36,280 bases of DNA. Source: Acidobacteriaceae bacterium. Its GTDB lineage: Bacteria; Acidobacteriota; Terriglobia; Terriglobales; Acidobacteriaceae. Positions 10,104 through 22,566 of this stretch are shown here, one piece after another. The notes under the pieces are model-generated. The model saw nothing but the letters and a program-made list of their open reading frames with translations, made no database searches and had not been told where the DNA came from. Location of the stretch: the NCBI GenBank assembly GCA_003138515.1, contig PLGG01000062.1, forward strand, positions 111,791 to 148,070. Direction: 5' to 3'. Both the position numbers and the translations under genes were made by a program. Numbering within the stretch: position 1 is the stretch's first letter; each line of letters starts with the position of its first letter.

Positions 10104-11030
10104 TCAAGCGCGGAAGAAATTCTTAGCCAAAAAGAGAAGGTTTGCCGGCCGTTCAGCTAAACGGCGCATGAAGTAGGGATACCACTCGCTGCCGAAGGGC
10201 ACGTAGACGCGGACCTTGTATCCTTCGCTGACAAGTTTGCGTTGCAGATCGCGGCGCACTCCATACAACATTTGAAATTCGAAGTGGTTGGGGGCGATCG
10301 CGGCTTCAGCGGCGTAAGCCTTGACTTTGGCGATGAGGGCTTCGTCGTGCGTGGCAAGCGCGTGGTAGATGGGACTGTCGACGAGCATTTTAGCCAGCCT
10401 GAGAAAGTTGGCGTCGACCGCGGTCTTGCGCGGAAAGGCAACTTCCGCCGGCTCGTTGTATGCGCCTTTGCAGAGACGGACGCGAATGCCGTCGGCGAGG
10501 AGCTGCTCGATGTCGGCCTGAGAACGATAGAGGTAGGCCTGAATGACGACGCCCATAGCGCCGCGCAGGCCGGCGTGCGCGTGGACGCGGCGCACGATGT
10601 CGAGCGTGTCCTGCGTGAGGCGCGAGTCTTCCATGTCGATGCGAACGAAGCTCTGCGTGGAGCGTGCGTGCTGGACGAGATTTTCGGCGATGGACTCGGC
10701 CAGCTCGGGTGCCTGATCGAGACCCATTTGAGTGAGCTTGATGCTGATGTTGGCGTCGAGGCCGCGCTCGGCGATGGAGTCGAGGAGATGGTGATAGACG
10801 TCCGCTGCGCGATGCGCCTCGGTGGCAGAGGTGACGCTTTCGCCGAGAGAATCGAGAGTGACGGAGATGCCCTGGCGGTTGACAGCTTCGGCCACGCGAA
10901 GCGCGTCTTCGGGCTTCATGCCGGCAATGAATCGCGCATTGAGGCGAGTGCCCAGTGCGGAGTGTTCAAAAAAGCGGCGTAACGGACGGTTATGGGAAAG
11001 TGCAATAAAAGCGGAACGAAGAAATGGCAT
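10104..11030 (-). CDS. putA: Proline dehydrogenase (monofunctional)
   Basis: FAD enzyme that oxidises proline to pyrroline-5-carboxylate, the first step of proline use, feeding electrons to the quinone pool. The 308-residue form from the ATG at 11030 is preferred because AGGGG lies about six bases upstream; an extra 31 codons are open further upstream. Barrel motifs include VTLDSLGESV, ISIKLTQMGLD, VRIDMEDS, MGVVIQAYLYRS, RLCKGAYNEP, ALATHDE, FEFQMLYGVR, and the family hallmark YPYFMRRLAERPAN, whose arginines bind the proline carboxylate. It has only the dehydrogenase domain; the P5C dehydrogenase partner is not in the window. The symbol putA is used loosely (prodh is also used). Confidence 0.95.
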   Translation of the reverse strand: MPFLRSAFIALSHNRPLRRFFEHSALGTRLNARFIAGMKPEDALRVAEAVNRQGISVTLDSLGESVTSATEAHRAADVYHHLLDSIAERGLDANISIKLTQMGLDQAPELAESIAENLVQHARSTQSFVRIDMEDSRLTQDTLDIVRRVHAHAGLRGAMGVVIQAYLYRSQADIEQLLADGIRVRLCKGAYNEPAEVAFPRKTAVDANFLRLAKMLVDSPIYHALATHDEALIAKVKAYAAEAAIAPNHFEFQMLYGVRRDLQRKLVSEGYKVRVYVPFGSEWYPYFMRRLAERPANLLFLAKNFFRA

Positions 11031-11172
11031 GATTCGCCCCTGCTGGAGAGCGCGCATGGGAACGCGCCTGGCAGACAGATTAGTTTCGCACATGGGGACA
11101 AGGAAAAGTGTGGCGGCTAACACATTCGTGTAAGGCGGGGCGGGGACATTGCGGTCGACTGCGCCGGCACGA

Positions 11173-11799
11173 TCAGGAAACAGGCCAACGGTAATGCGCT
11201 ACCGCACGATGCTGCCAAAACTCACTGACGGCCGACTCCTCTGCCCCTCGGCCAATGTTGTGAACCACGCGAGCGCCCCCATTTGCGGCGCCAGGGCTTA
11301 CAACAACCCCGATGTGCGGAAGCCGCGCATCCAGCAGCCAGGTGATCGTGTCTCCATCCTCAAGCGGCATCGGAAACGCATCTCCCGCCACTGGCCCCGC
11401 AGCAACCCACAAGCGGGCTCCCGCGCGCGTGAAATAGGTTTCAAGGTTCAGCACTCGCCGGTGGTCAACGCTTGCGTCCGGTCTCTTCTGACTCCAGGTC
11501 TTGCGCGCAGGATAATCGTCGAAATGTTTCAGCATGTCTTCATGCACGAGCTTTTGCAGGTCCAGTCCCAATGCGTCGCGGGCGGCGCGAATCACAACGT
11601 CAGCGCAAACGCCGGTGGAGCGCGGAACGTCGCCGCCCGGGTAGGGAATCGCCGTCCAACCGGGATCGTAGCCGGTGGTCACACCGACTTGCGCTCGGGC
11701 TGCTGCAGCGAGACGTCCGCCGGTCGCCGCTGTTGCTGCTGCCAATCGGCTGAAGATGGCCCAAACCGCGAAGCTTGAAAGAAACTCTCGTCTCCGCAT
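11173..11799 (-). CDS. DUF1287 family exported protein (NlpC/P60-like fold)
   Basis: Predicted 208-residue protein with a twin-arginine-like N-terminus (RRREFLSSF then a hydrophobic stretch to about 23), so probably periplasmic. It matches DUF1287: ARAQVGVTTGYDPGW, YPGGDVPRSTGVCADVVIRA, DHRRVLNLETYF, GDTITW and LPHIGVVV. Cys65 in STGVCADVV, with histidines such as H113 and H162, is arranged like the catalytic set of NlpC/P60-type amidases, which suggests peptidoglycan or amide hydrolysis. No activity is established for the family as far as I know. It starts 13 bases after the alpha-galactosidase stop and is probably in the same transcript. Confidence 0.85.
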   Translation of the reverse strand: MRRREFLSSFAVWAIFSRLAAATAATGGRLAAAARAQVGVTTGYDPGWTAIPYPGGDVPRSTGVCADVVIRAARDALGLDLQKLVHEDMLKHFDDYPARKTWSQKRPDASVDHRRVLNLETYFTRAGARLWVAAGPVAGDAFPMPLEDGDTITWLLDARLPHIGVVVSPGAANGGARVVHNIGRGAEESAVSEFWQHRAVAHYRWPVS

Positions 11800-11812
11800 C
11801 GACTTTCGCTAG

Positions 11813-13198
11813 CTACTGCACTTGATACAAAGCGCTGCCGTGAGGCGGCAGGGTTACGCTGATGTCCTTTGATTCTTTGGCGGTGGAGTCGTCCCACACA
11901 TTGCGCGCGGCGTGCTTTCTGCCGTCGAGGCCGAGTTGCTGCCAATTCGCGCGCAGGGTTACGGGGTTGTCGGCCAAATTGAAGAAGGCGAAGTACTCGG
12001 CGTAACCGCGTTCGCCGGGCTGGCCGATGGAGGCGCGCCAGACGCGGGCATTTTCATAGCCAGGACCAAGGGCGGACGGGTCGACGGGGCGGCTGTAGGT
12101 GGCGTACTGATCGATGAAAAGGGCGGATTGATTGGTGAGAAGCGAGCGCGTGAAGTCGTCGAGGCGGGTGAGGTTGGTGCCGAGGATGAGCGGCGAGCGC
12201 GTGACAGCCCAGAGTGTGAATTCGGTGCGCTGTTCGTCATGAGTCAGACGCGATTGGCGGGCCGGGTCCATCCCAGGGCTGGGTCCAAGCCAGCCTTCGG
12301 GGAGCATGTCGGCATCAGGCCAGTTGCCGGGACCAACGTAGGGGTACCACTTGGCGAGCATGTCGAAGTCGCCTTTGAGGCCGAAGGGATATCCATCGGG
12401 AGTGGAGTGTGCGAAAGCCCATGCATCCCAGTGGTCGTTGGTGATGCGCCACATCTGCGCGTATTTGGCGACTTCGGCGGCGTGCTCGAGCTGGGTTGGG
12501 CCGGGCGAGAGCGAGAGCACGATGGGGCGGCCGGATTTGCGAATGGCTTCGGCGATTTGGCGGATTTCAGTAGGGCGGTAGGGATGGTCGGAGATGCAAT
12601 CGACTTTGAGGAAGTCGAGGCCCCAGTTAGCGTAGAGGCGAATCATCGAGTCGTAGTAGGCCTGGCCCGCGGCGTTGTCTTTGATGCCCCAGTTGCCCTC
12701 GTCCCACGGGCAGGGGGATGTGGTGTCAGCGGCATCGACGGCATGAAACCCGCTGCCGGCGATGGGAAGGTTGGCGGCGACGACTTGGCGGGGAATGCCG
12801 CGCACGATGTGAACGCCGAACTTGAGGCCCCGCGCGTGGAGCCAGTCGGCCAGCGGTTTGAATCCGGCGCCGTTTGCGGCGTCAGGAAAGCGCGCGGGGA
12901 CCGGGATGAGCAGGCCGTTAGCGTCCCAGAGATAGTTTCTCTCTTCAAGCGTGTGACCGGCGGGGTTGGCCATGTACCAGCCTTCATCGATGACGGCGTA
13001 CTTCCAGCCGTATTGCTGGATGGAGGCGAGGACGGTGGCGTTGGCTTTGAATTGCTCCTCGTCGACGGTAAGGCCGTAGGAGTCCCAACTGTTCCAGCCC
13101 ATGGGGGGAGTTGGGGCGGGCGATTGGGCGGAAATGAGGGAGGGGACGAGGAGGACGGCGGCGAGAAGAGCGGAGAGAATGAGGGCTGGCTTGGTCAT
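11813..13198 (-). CDS. Secreted GH27 alpha-galactosidase-type glycoside hydrolase
   Basis: Predicted 461-residue exported hydrolase that releases alpha-linked galactose, or a related alpha-sugar such as GalNAc or beta-arabinopyranose, from glycans. The ATG at 13198 gives a signal peptide (LILSALLAAVLLVPSLISA) at the N-terminus, although its Shine-Dalgarno is poor. The start at 13288 would bury that signal behind a proline-rich tail. Family motifs are TPPMGWNSWDSYG near 30-42, VIDEGWY at 69-75, FGVHIVRGIPRQ, the nucleophile D200 in LKVDC, the likely acid/base D255 in WRITNDHWD, WPDADML, and the C-terminal LILGTNLTRLDD. It is followed closely by the DUF1287 gene. Substrate choice is not certain. 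Confidence 0.92.
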   Translation of the reverse strand: MTKPALILSALLAAVLLVPSLISAQSPAPTPPMGWNSWDSYGLTVDEEQFKANATVLASIQQYGWKYAVIDEGWYMANPAGHTLEERNYLWDANGLLIPVPARFPDAANGAGFKPLADWLHARGLKFGVHIVRGIPRQVVAANLPIAGSGFHAVDAADTTSPCPWDEGNWGIKDNAAGQAYYDSMIRLYANWGLDFLKVDCISDHPYRPTEIRQIAEAIRKSGRPIVLSLSPGPTQLEHAAEVAKYAQMWRITNDHWDAWAFAHSTPDGYPFGLKGDFDMLAKWYPYVGPGNWPDADMLPEGWLGPSPGMDPARQSRLTHDEQRTEFTLWAVTRSPLILGTNLTRLDDFTRSLLTNQSALFIDQYATYSRPVDPSALGPGYENARVWRASIGQPGERGYAEYFAFFNLADNPVTLRANWQQLGLDGRKHAARNVWDDSTAKESKDISVTLPPHGSALYQVQ

Positions 13199-13228
13199 GA
13201 GGAAAGGATAGTGCAGCGGGGCGGGCGG

Positions 13229-13252
13229 AGGGAGCAAGGGAGCGAGGGAGCG
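13229..13252 (+). repeat. Three tandem 8-bp G-rich units (AGGGAGCR)
   Basis: AGGGAGCA, AGGGAGCG and AGGGAGCG follow each other without a gap at 13229-13252, upstream of the minus-strand alpha-galactosidase gene. They belong to the family of polar G-rich intergenic repeats seen at several places on the + strand. Confidence 0.7.
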
Positions 13253-13369
13253 AGTTGGCAAGTTTGCGTCCGGCGTGGCGGACGGCAAGAGAGTTGGGGG
13301 AAAGGCGGTTTATTCTAGGCGAAGCCCGCCGAGAGATCAGAGAGAGCGCCGGACAGACCCAAAAAGAGA

Positions 13370-13399
13370 ATTCGGGTCCATGAAAACAATTCGGGTCCA
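13370..13399 (+). repeat. Direct repeat ATTCGGGTCCA, two copies at 19-bp spacing
   Basis: ATTCGGGTCCA occurs at 13370-13380 and again at 13389-13399, start to start 19 bp, immediately before the AAGGAG ribosome site of the phosphoesterase gene. The spacing is near two helical turns, which would suit a dimeric regulator, but replication slippage could also explain it. Confidence 0.6.
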
Positions 13400-13411
13400 A
13401 AAGGAGAATCG

Positions 13412-14953
13412 ATGACAAAGACCCACTGGGCCGGTGTGCGGCGCGGAGCTTTTGCTCTGTGTGTCGCCGCGGTGTTTGCAGGGGGGCCGGGCATGAGGGC
13501 GCAGGCCGCTGCGCCGGCGCAGAAGCCGGTGACGACGAGCGCTGGGGGGCTGGCGGTCGAATCGCATGCAGTCGGGGCGCTGTTTGTAAGCGACATTCAC
13601 TTTGAGCCGTTCTGGGACCCGGCGAAGGCGGCGAAGTTGAAGGCCGCGCCAGTGAGCGAGTGGAACGCGATTTTGGCGGAGCCCGCATCGGCGGATCAGG
13701 CGGCGAAGTTCGCCGAGTTGCAGGAGACCTGCAAGGCGCGCGGGGCGGACACGTCGTACACGCTTTATGAATCGAGTTTGCGGGCGATACACGAGGAAGC
13801 GAGCGGCGCGAAGTTTGTGGTGTTGAGCGGGGATTTGATGGCGCACGATTTTTCGTGCAAGTTTGCGACGACTTTTCCCGAGGCGAAGCCAGGCGAGTAC
13901 CGGGCATTTGCGGAGGGTACGATCGAGTTCGTGATGCGCAAGCTGCGCGGCGCGCTGCCGGGAGTGCCGGTGTATGCGGCGCTGGGAAATAACGATTCGG
14001 ATTGCGGCGACTATCAGCTTGATCCGGACAGCGCGTTTCTCGCGGAGATTGGAAAGTCTTTGACCGCCGACTTTCCGGCGAGGGAACGGGCCGAGGCGTT
14101 GCGAACGTTTGGCGAGGGAGGGTTTTACAGCGTGAGGTTGCCGGCGCCGATGGCGCACACGCGGATTCTGGTGCTGGACGATCTGTTTATGTCGCAGCGG
14201 TATGCGACGTGCGGCGGAAAGGCGAATCCCGCACCTGCGGCGGCACAGATTGTGTGGATGGAGCAGCAACTGAACGCGGCGCGGCGGAGCCATGAGAAGG
14301 TGTGGGTGATGTCGCACATTCCGCCGGGCGTGAATCCCTACGCAACGGCGACGAGGGTGCTCGACCTGTGCAGCGGCGGCAAGCCGACGATGTTTTTGAA
14401 GTCGGAGGCCTTGCCGGATGCGATGTCGAATTATGGCGACGTGATCGAACTGGCGATTTTTGCGCACACGCACATGGACGAAATGCGGCTGCTGAAACGG
14501 ACGGCGGCGGGTCCTCCGGCAGAGGGTGCTTTAGACAAGGGAGTAGCGTTGAAAATGGTTGGATCGATTTCGCCCGTGAACGGGAACAATCCGTCGTTTA
14601 CGGTGGCGGAGATCGATGCGGCGACTGCCCAACTCAAAGACTATCGGGTGATCGTGGCGTCGAATCAGACTGGAGTCGATACCACGTGGAGCGAAGAATA
14701 CGATTTCGCGAAGACCTATAAAGAAGATGCGTTCACGGCGGCGAGCGTGGCGGATTTGGTGACAGGATTCAAGGCCGATCCGACAGCACAGGGCAGCGCG
14801 AGCCAGAGTTATATCCGGAATTACAGCGCGGGCGGCGGCTTGAGGAATCTCGGGGTGGTGTGGCAACCGTACACGTGCGCGTTGAGGAACGACGGAGCAG
14901 ATGCGTTCCGCAGTTGCGTGTGTCAAATGCAGGGAACAGGGAGTAGCCAATAG
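13412..14953 (+). CDS. Secreted metallophosphoesterase, acid sphingomyelinase-like
   Basis: Predicted 513-residue exported calcineurin-like phosphodiesterase. A signal peptide covers about residues 1-33 (hydrophobic FALCVAAVFAG, then AQAAA). The two-metal site is complete: D61 and H63 in SDIHFE, D141 in SGDLMAHD, GNND near 192-195, the histidine of VMSHIPPG, and AHTHMDE later on. The long interval and DIHFEPFWD style resemble acid sphingomyelinase-like phosphodiesterases, which cleave phosphodiester or pyrophosphate bonds of lipids or nucleotides. The start at 13412 has AAGGAG about seven bases upstream. The last codons run into an AGGGAACAGGGAG repeat, so the C-terminal GTGSSQ may be a late extension. 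The substrate is unknown. Confidence 0.9.
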   Translation: MTKTHWAGVRRGAFALCVAAVFAGGPGMRAQAAAPAQKPVTTSAGGLAVESHAVGALFVSDIHFEPFWDPAKAAKLKAAPVSEWNAILAEPASADQAAKFAELQETCKARGADTSYTLYESSLRAIHEEASGAKFVVLSGDLMAHDFSCKFATTFPEAKPGEYRAFAEGTIEFVMRKLRGALPGVPVYAALGNNDSDCGDYQLDPDSAFLAEIGKSLTADFPARERAEALRTFGEGGFYSVRLPAPMAHTRILVLDDLFMSQRYATCGGKANPAPAAAQIVWMEQQLNAARRSHEKVWVMSHIPPGVNPYATATRVLDLCSGGKPTMFLKSEALPDAMSNYGDVIELAIFAHTHMDEMRLLKRTAAGPPAEGALDKGVALKMVGSISPVNGNNPSFTVAEIDAATAQLKDYRVIVASNQTGVDTTWSEEYDFAKTYKEDAFTAASVADLVTGFKADPTAQGSASQSYIRNYSAGGGLRNLGVVWQPYTCALRNDGADAFRSCVCQMQGTGSSQ

Positions 14954-14975
14954 AGAGTAGAAAGAGGTGAACTGA

Positions 14976-15356
14976 GTGCGGCGTCCCGAAACCGAATTCG
15001 ACAGCGCTGAAGGTGACATTCTGATTGCAATCTACGAGTGGCCAGACGTCCCCTTCTCGACATACACGTTAACCCAGAGGCTGAATCCCAGCCTCCAAAT
15101 CTCCACCCCAGAGTACCGCACTGCATTCGCTCACGTCGGTAGCGCGATAGAGGAACATATTGTCCGCGGGCTCATTCGGGGCAAGCGATCAAGGGGAACC
15201 GACGGGGTCTTCTTTGAGCATCTGAAATTGACCCCCAAGGGAGAACGCGCTGCCATTCAGGAGCGCGATCGGCGCGCATCGTCAGGGAGGGTCAACGAGC
15301 TTCTTGAAGTTGTTGAGCGCATTAAGGAGCAGCGGAATCGAGGCGGGGGGAGCTAA
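14976..15356 (+). CDS. Hypothetical protein, possible winged-helix fold
   Basis: I do not recognise this 126-residue soluble protein. Its pattern (ILIAIYEWPDVPFSTYTLTQRL, then FAHVGSAIEEHIVRGLIRG, and LKLTPKGERAA) looks like a small winged-helix module, where the last segment would be the wing and final strand. The C-terminus is a charged helix (ELLEVVERIKEQRNR). The GTG start at 14976 is preceded by AAAGAGGTG with usable spacing. It follows the phosphoesterase by 22 bases and could be co-transcribed. It is convergent with the next gene. A DNA-binding role is only a guess. Confidence 0.6.
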   Translation: MRRPETEFDSAEGDILIAIYEWPDVPFSTYTLTQRLNPSLQISTPEYRTAFAHVGSAIEEHIVRGLIRGKRSRGTDGVFFEHLKLTPKGERAAIQERDRRASSGRVNELLEVVERIKEQRNRGGGS

Positions 15357-15378
15357 CCGGCGTGCGCCCAATGAGGTG

Positions 15379-15394
15379 ATGACGCTTCGGTCAT
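15379..15394. terminator. Weak hairpin between convergent genes
   Basis: ATGAC at 15379-15383 and GTCAT at 15390-15394 can pair around a six-base GCTTCG loop in the 61-bp gap between two convergent genes. There is no T-run on either side, so termination is doubtful. Confidence 0.2.
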
Positions 15395-15417
15395 TGTGGC
15401 TTCGCCTGATGCGCGGC

Positions 15418-15960
15418 TCACTTCCTGAGTTTGCGCACAGTGAATGTTAAGAGCACGAACCTTTCTGGACCAACACGATCCAATCGCCGCTCGCGTAGCC
15501 ATGTCAGCACCTCTGGCGCGACGTAAGACGCGGCTAGTTCTTTGGGTATATACGTCTCCTCGAACGCGAAGGCGTTCAGGCGCTCTTGCATCAGCTCTTC
15601 GATTGCTCCTGGAAAATGCTCTTCGAGCACGCCGCGAGCCCGGCAGACGTAGCAGCATCCTTCGTATCCTTTTGGGGCTGATTGTTCGCAGCGGCATTCC
15701 TGAAAAGCTATGTCAAGCAGCAAGAAGCGAGCACCAAGTAGTTTTTTGTCCCGCGACTCTACTTCTCTTCCCAAATATGCGATCAGCAGGCAGCAAACGA
15801 ACAATACAAGTACCACACCTGGGTTTTTGAATACTGGAATGGCAACCGAGAAAACGGCAACAAGGATAACGCAAATCCAGAAGAAATTCTTATTCTCGCT
15901 GTTCTCGCTTATCCACGACCTTGCGCGAGCCATTGCCCCTTCTCTGTCTTTAGACTTCAC
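15418..15960 (-). CDS. Hypothetical membrane protein with a cysteine cluster
   Basis: Unrecognised 180-residue protein. Two adjacent hydrophobic stretches (about residues 26-43, FFWICVILVAVFSVAIPVF, and 47-62, GVVLVLFVCCLLIAYLG) predict a membrane hairpin with a cytosolic C-terminal domain of about 115 residues. That domain opens with a cluster of five cysteines near residues 89-106 (CRCEQSAPKGYEGCCYVC), which could bind a metal. It ends in a basic segment (FTVRKLRK). The ATG at 15960 is tentative; another in-frame ATG lies at 15933. Codon use is less GC-rich than its neighbours, which may indicate a different origin. No function is proposed. Confidence 0.55.
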   Translation of the reverse strand: MKSKDREGAMARARSWISENSENKNFFWICVILVAVFSVAIPVFKNPGVVLVLFVCCLLIAYLGREVESRDKKLLGARFLLLDIAFQECRCEQSAPKGYEGCCYVCRARGVLEEHFPGAIEELMQERLNAFAFEETYIPKELAASYVAPEVLTWLRERRLDRVGPERFVLLTFTVRKLRK

Positions 15961-16127
15961 CTGCGGCCTCCCCTGATTTCTAGTGCCGACGGCACCGCTT
16001 TGGCAACCGGGGACGAAGTTCTTTTCGAGATTGCAACTTTAATCGAGAGAAGGCCGGCAGTCAACCGCAGGCCCTTCGATTCCCCTTGTGCGCTCCGGCG
16101 GTTCTGGGTGACAATGCAGCCGTTAGC

Positions 16128-16169
16128 GCGGGCGGGGACGCCCGCACGACAGCCGGTCTGGAGACCGGC
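16128..16169. repeat. REP-like double hairpin downstream of gltD
   Basis: Two adjacent perfect palindromes: GCGGGC (16128-16133) with GCCCGC (16140-16145) around a six-base loop, then GCCGGTCT (16152-16159) with AGACCGGC (16162-16169) around a two-base loop. The combination of a GGGACGCCCGC arm and a CCGGTCTGGAGACCGG arm is one I recall from many intergenic regions of Acidobacteriota and some other phyla. It lies 17 bases beyond the gltD stop and could end or protect the gltBD transcript. Confidence 0.75.
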
Positions 16170-16186
16170 GTTACATTTTCAGAGGT

Positions 16187-17654
16187 TTAGCGAGCGGCGG
16201 CGGCGGAGTGGCGGGAGCGCGTCGGGGCCTGCTCTTCTTTCGCGGCCAGATATTCGTTGACGGCGGCGGCGGCTTTGCGGCCTTCCGAGATGGCCCAGAC
16301 AACCAGCGACTGGCCACGGCGCATGTCGCCGGCGGCGAAGATGCCGTCGACCGAGGACATGTAATCCGTGGTGGCGATGTTGCCGCGATTGTCGAGCGTG
16401 AGGCCGAGCTTCTCGATCATGCCGTTGCGGACCGGGCCGAGGAAGCCCATGGCGAGAAGAACCAGATCGACGTCCAGTGTGAACTCGGTTCCGCCTTGGG
16501 CCTCGAACTTGGGCGGCGGTCCGACGCGAATACAGTGAAGCTGCTTGACGTTGCCGGCGTCGTCGCCGGTGAATTTCACAGTATTGATGCTCCAGTCGCG
16601 ATTGCCGCCTTCTTCGTGCGAGCTTTCGGTGCGGAGTTGCAGCGGCCAGAGCGGCCAGGGAGTTGATGCGGCGCGCTCGGCGGGCGGGCGCGGCATGATT
16701 TCAAACTGATGGACGCTCTTTGCGCCTTGGCGATGGCTGGTGCCGAGACAGTCCGCGCCGGTGTCGCCGCCGCCGATGATGACGACGCGCTTGCCGGTGG
16801 CGAGGATGGCGGCGGAGGCTCCCATCGATTGAAGGAGCTTCTCTTCCGAGTCGCCCTCGTTGCGGCGATTCTGCTGGGGCAGAAACTCCATGGCGTAGTG
16901 AATGCCCTTGAGCTCGCGGCCGGGAGCGGGCAGGTCGCGCGGGTGCTCGGAGCCGCCGCAGAGGATGATGGCGTCGAATTGATCTGTAAGAGAGTCCACG
17001 GGAATGTTGATGCCGACGTGGGCGTTGGTCTGGAAGATGACGCCTTCGGCCTTCATCTGCGCGATGCGGCGATCAACGACGTGCTTTTCAAGCTTGAAGT
17101 TGGGAATGCCGTAGCGGAGAAGGCCGCCGATGCGGTCGTTCTTCTCGTAGACGGTGACGGAGTGGCCGGAGCGGCGAAGTTGCTGCGCGGCGGCGAGGCC
17201 GGCGGGACCGCTACCGACTACCGCGACGCGCTTGCCGGTGGCCTGCTCGGGCGGCTCAGGGCGGATCCAGCCTTCGTCAAAGCCGCGCTCGACGATCGAG
17301 CGTTCGATGAGTTTGATCGAGACGGGAGGTTGATTGATGCCGAGGACGCAGGAGGCTTCGCAGGGAGCGGGGCAGATGCGGCCGGTGAACTCAGGAAAAT
17401 TGTTGGTGGAGTGGAGGCGGCGGACGGCGGCCTGCCATCGATTGTTGTAGACGAGATCGTTCCAGTCGGGGATGAGATTGTTGACCGGACAACCCGTGTG
17501 GCAGAAGGGCACGCCGCAATCCATGCAGCGAGCGCCCTGCTCGCGCTGCTTTTCCTCGGGGAACGGCTCGTAGATTTCGAACCAGTCGCGAATGCGCTCA
17601 TCGGCCTTGCGGCGCGTGGGTTGCTCGCGATTGATTTCTAAAAAGCCCGTGACC

Positions 17655-17662
<8 letters not shown>
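16187..17662 (-). CDS. gltD: Glutamate synthase small (beta) subunit
   Basis: 491-residue FAD protein that passes electrons from NADPH to the large subunit, which makes two glutamates from glutamine and 2-oxoglutarate. The start at 17662 ([15 protein letters not shown]) is the normal N-terminus of the family; an open frame of 54 codons upstream lies inside gltB. Two cysteine clusters for 4Fe-4S centres follow ([14 protein letters not shown] and CPAPCEASC). The FAD fold is [17 protein letters not shown], the NADPH fold [13 protein letters not shown], and the C-terminal FAD contact [18 protein letters not shown]. It overlaps gltB by 8 bp (ATGGGTAA), which suggests coupled translation to balance the subunits. 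Confidence 0.97.
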
Positions 17663-22244
<4,582 letters not shown>

Positions 22245-22552
22245 GGCAGCCTTTTTGAGCGGTAAATTTGATTGCGACAAGGTGAATATTTCGAAGTACA
22301 CAAACCCTCTGCGATTGCCGAGGGCTAAAAATCGCCTTGCCAAATGAAACAAATGGGGTTTCGGTGAGCAGGTCCGGCCGCATCCCGGAGCTGCACTGTT
22401 TTTAATATAACGAAAAACCTCGATCCATGCAGCAGTTCCTTTCAGGATGGGGGACGGAGGGGCCGGGGAGGGCGGAGATTTTGCGGGGTCTTCGCCTGGG
22501 GGGGCGAGGAAATGACACTCCAGAGTCATCGCATGTTGCGTGTTTTGTATCG
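22245..22552. other. Divergent intergenic region between gltB and rfbB
   Basis: About 320 bases with no gene. An AT-rich patch near 22398-22415 reads TTATATT on the minus strand and could hold the gltB -10, which would give a leader of roughly 150 nt. The part nearer rfbB is G-rich on the + strand (22449-22508). TGAC and GTCA half-sites flank eight bases at 22513-22528, a possible but unproven operator. I recognise no riboswitch. Confidence 0.4.
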
Positions 22553-22558
22553 TATACT
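22553..22558 (+). promoter_or_regulatory. -10 element (TATACT) directly upstream of rfbB
   Basis: TATACT at 22553-22558 is a near-consensus -10 hexamer. It ends eight bases before the ATG at 22567, so transcription would begin at or just before the start codon. No Shine-Dalgarno is present before 22567. No good -35 is seen at 17 bp. Confidence 0.45.
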
Positions 22559-22566
22559 CGGTGGCA

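Noticed and set aside
16709..17641. 310-codon open frame antisense to gltD
   Set aside because: Same shadow effect; gltD is certain.
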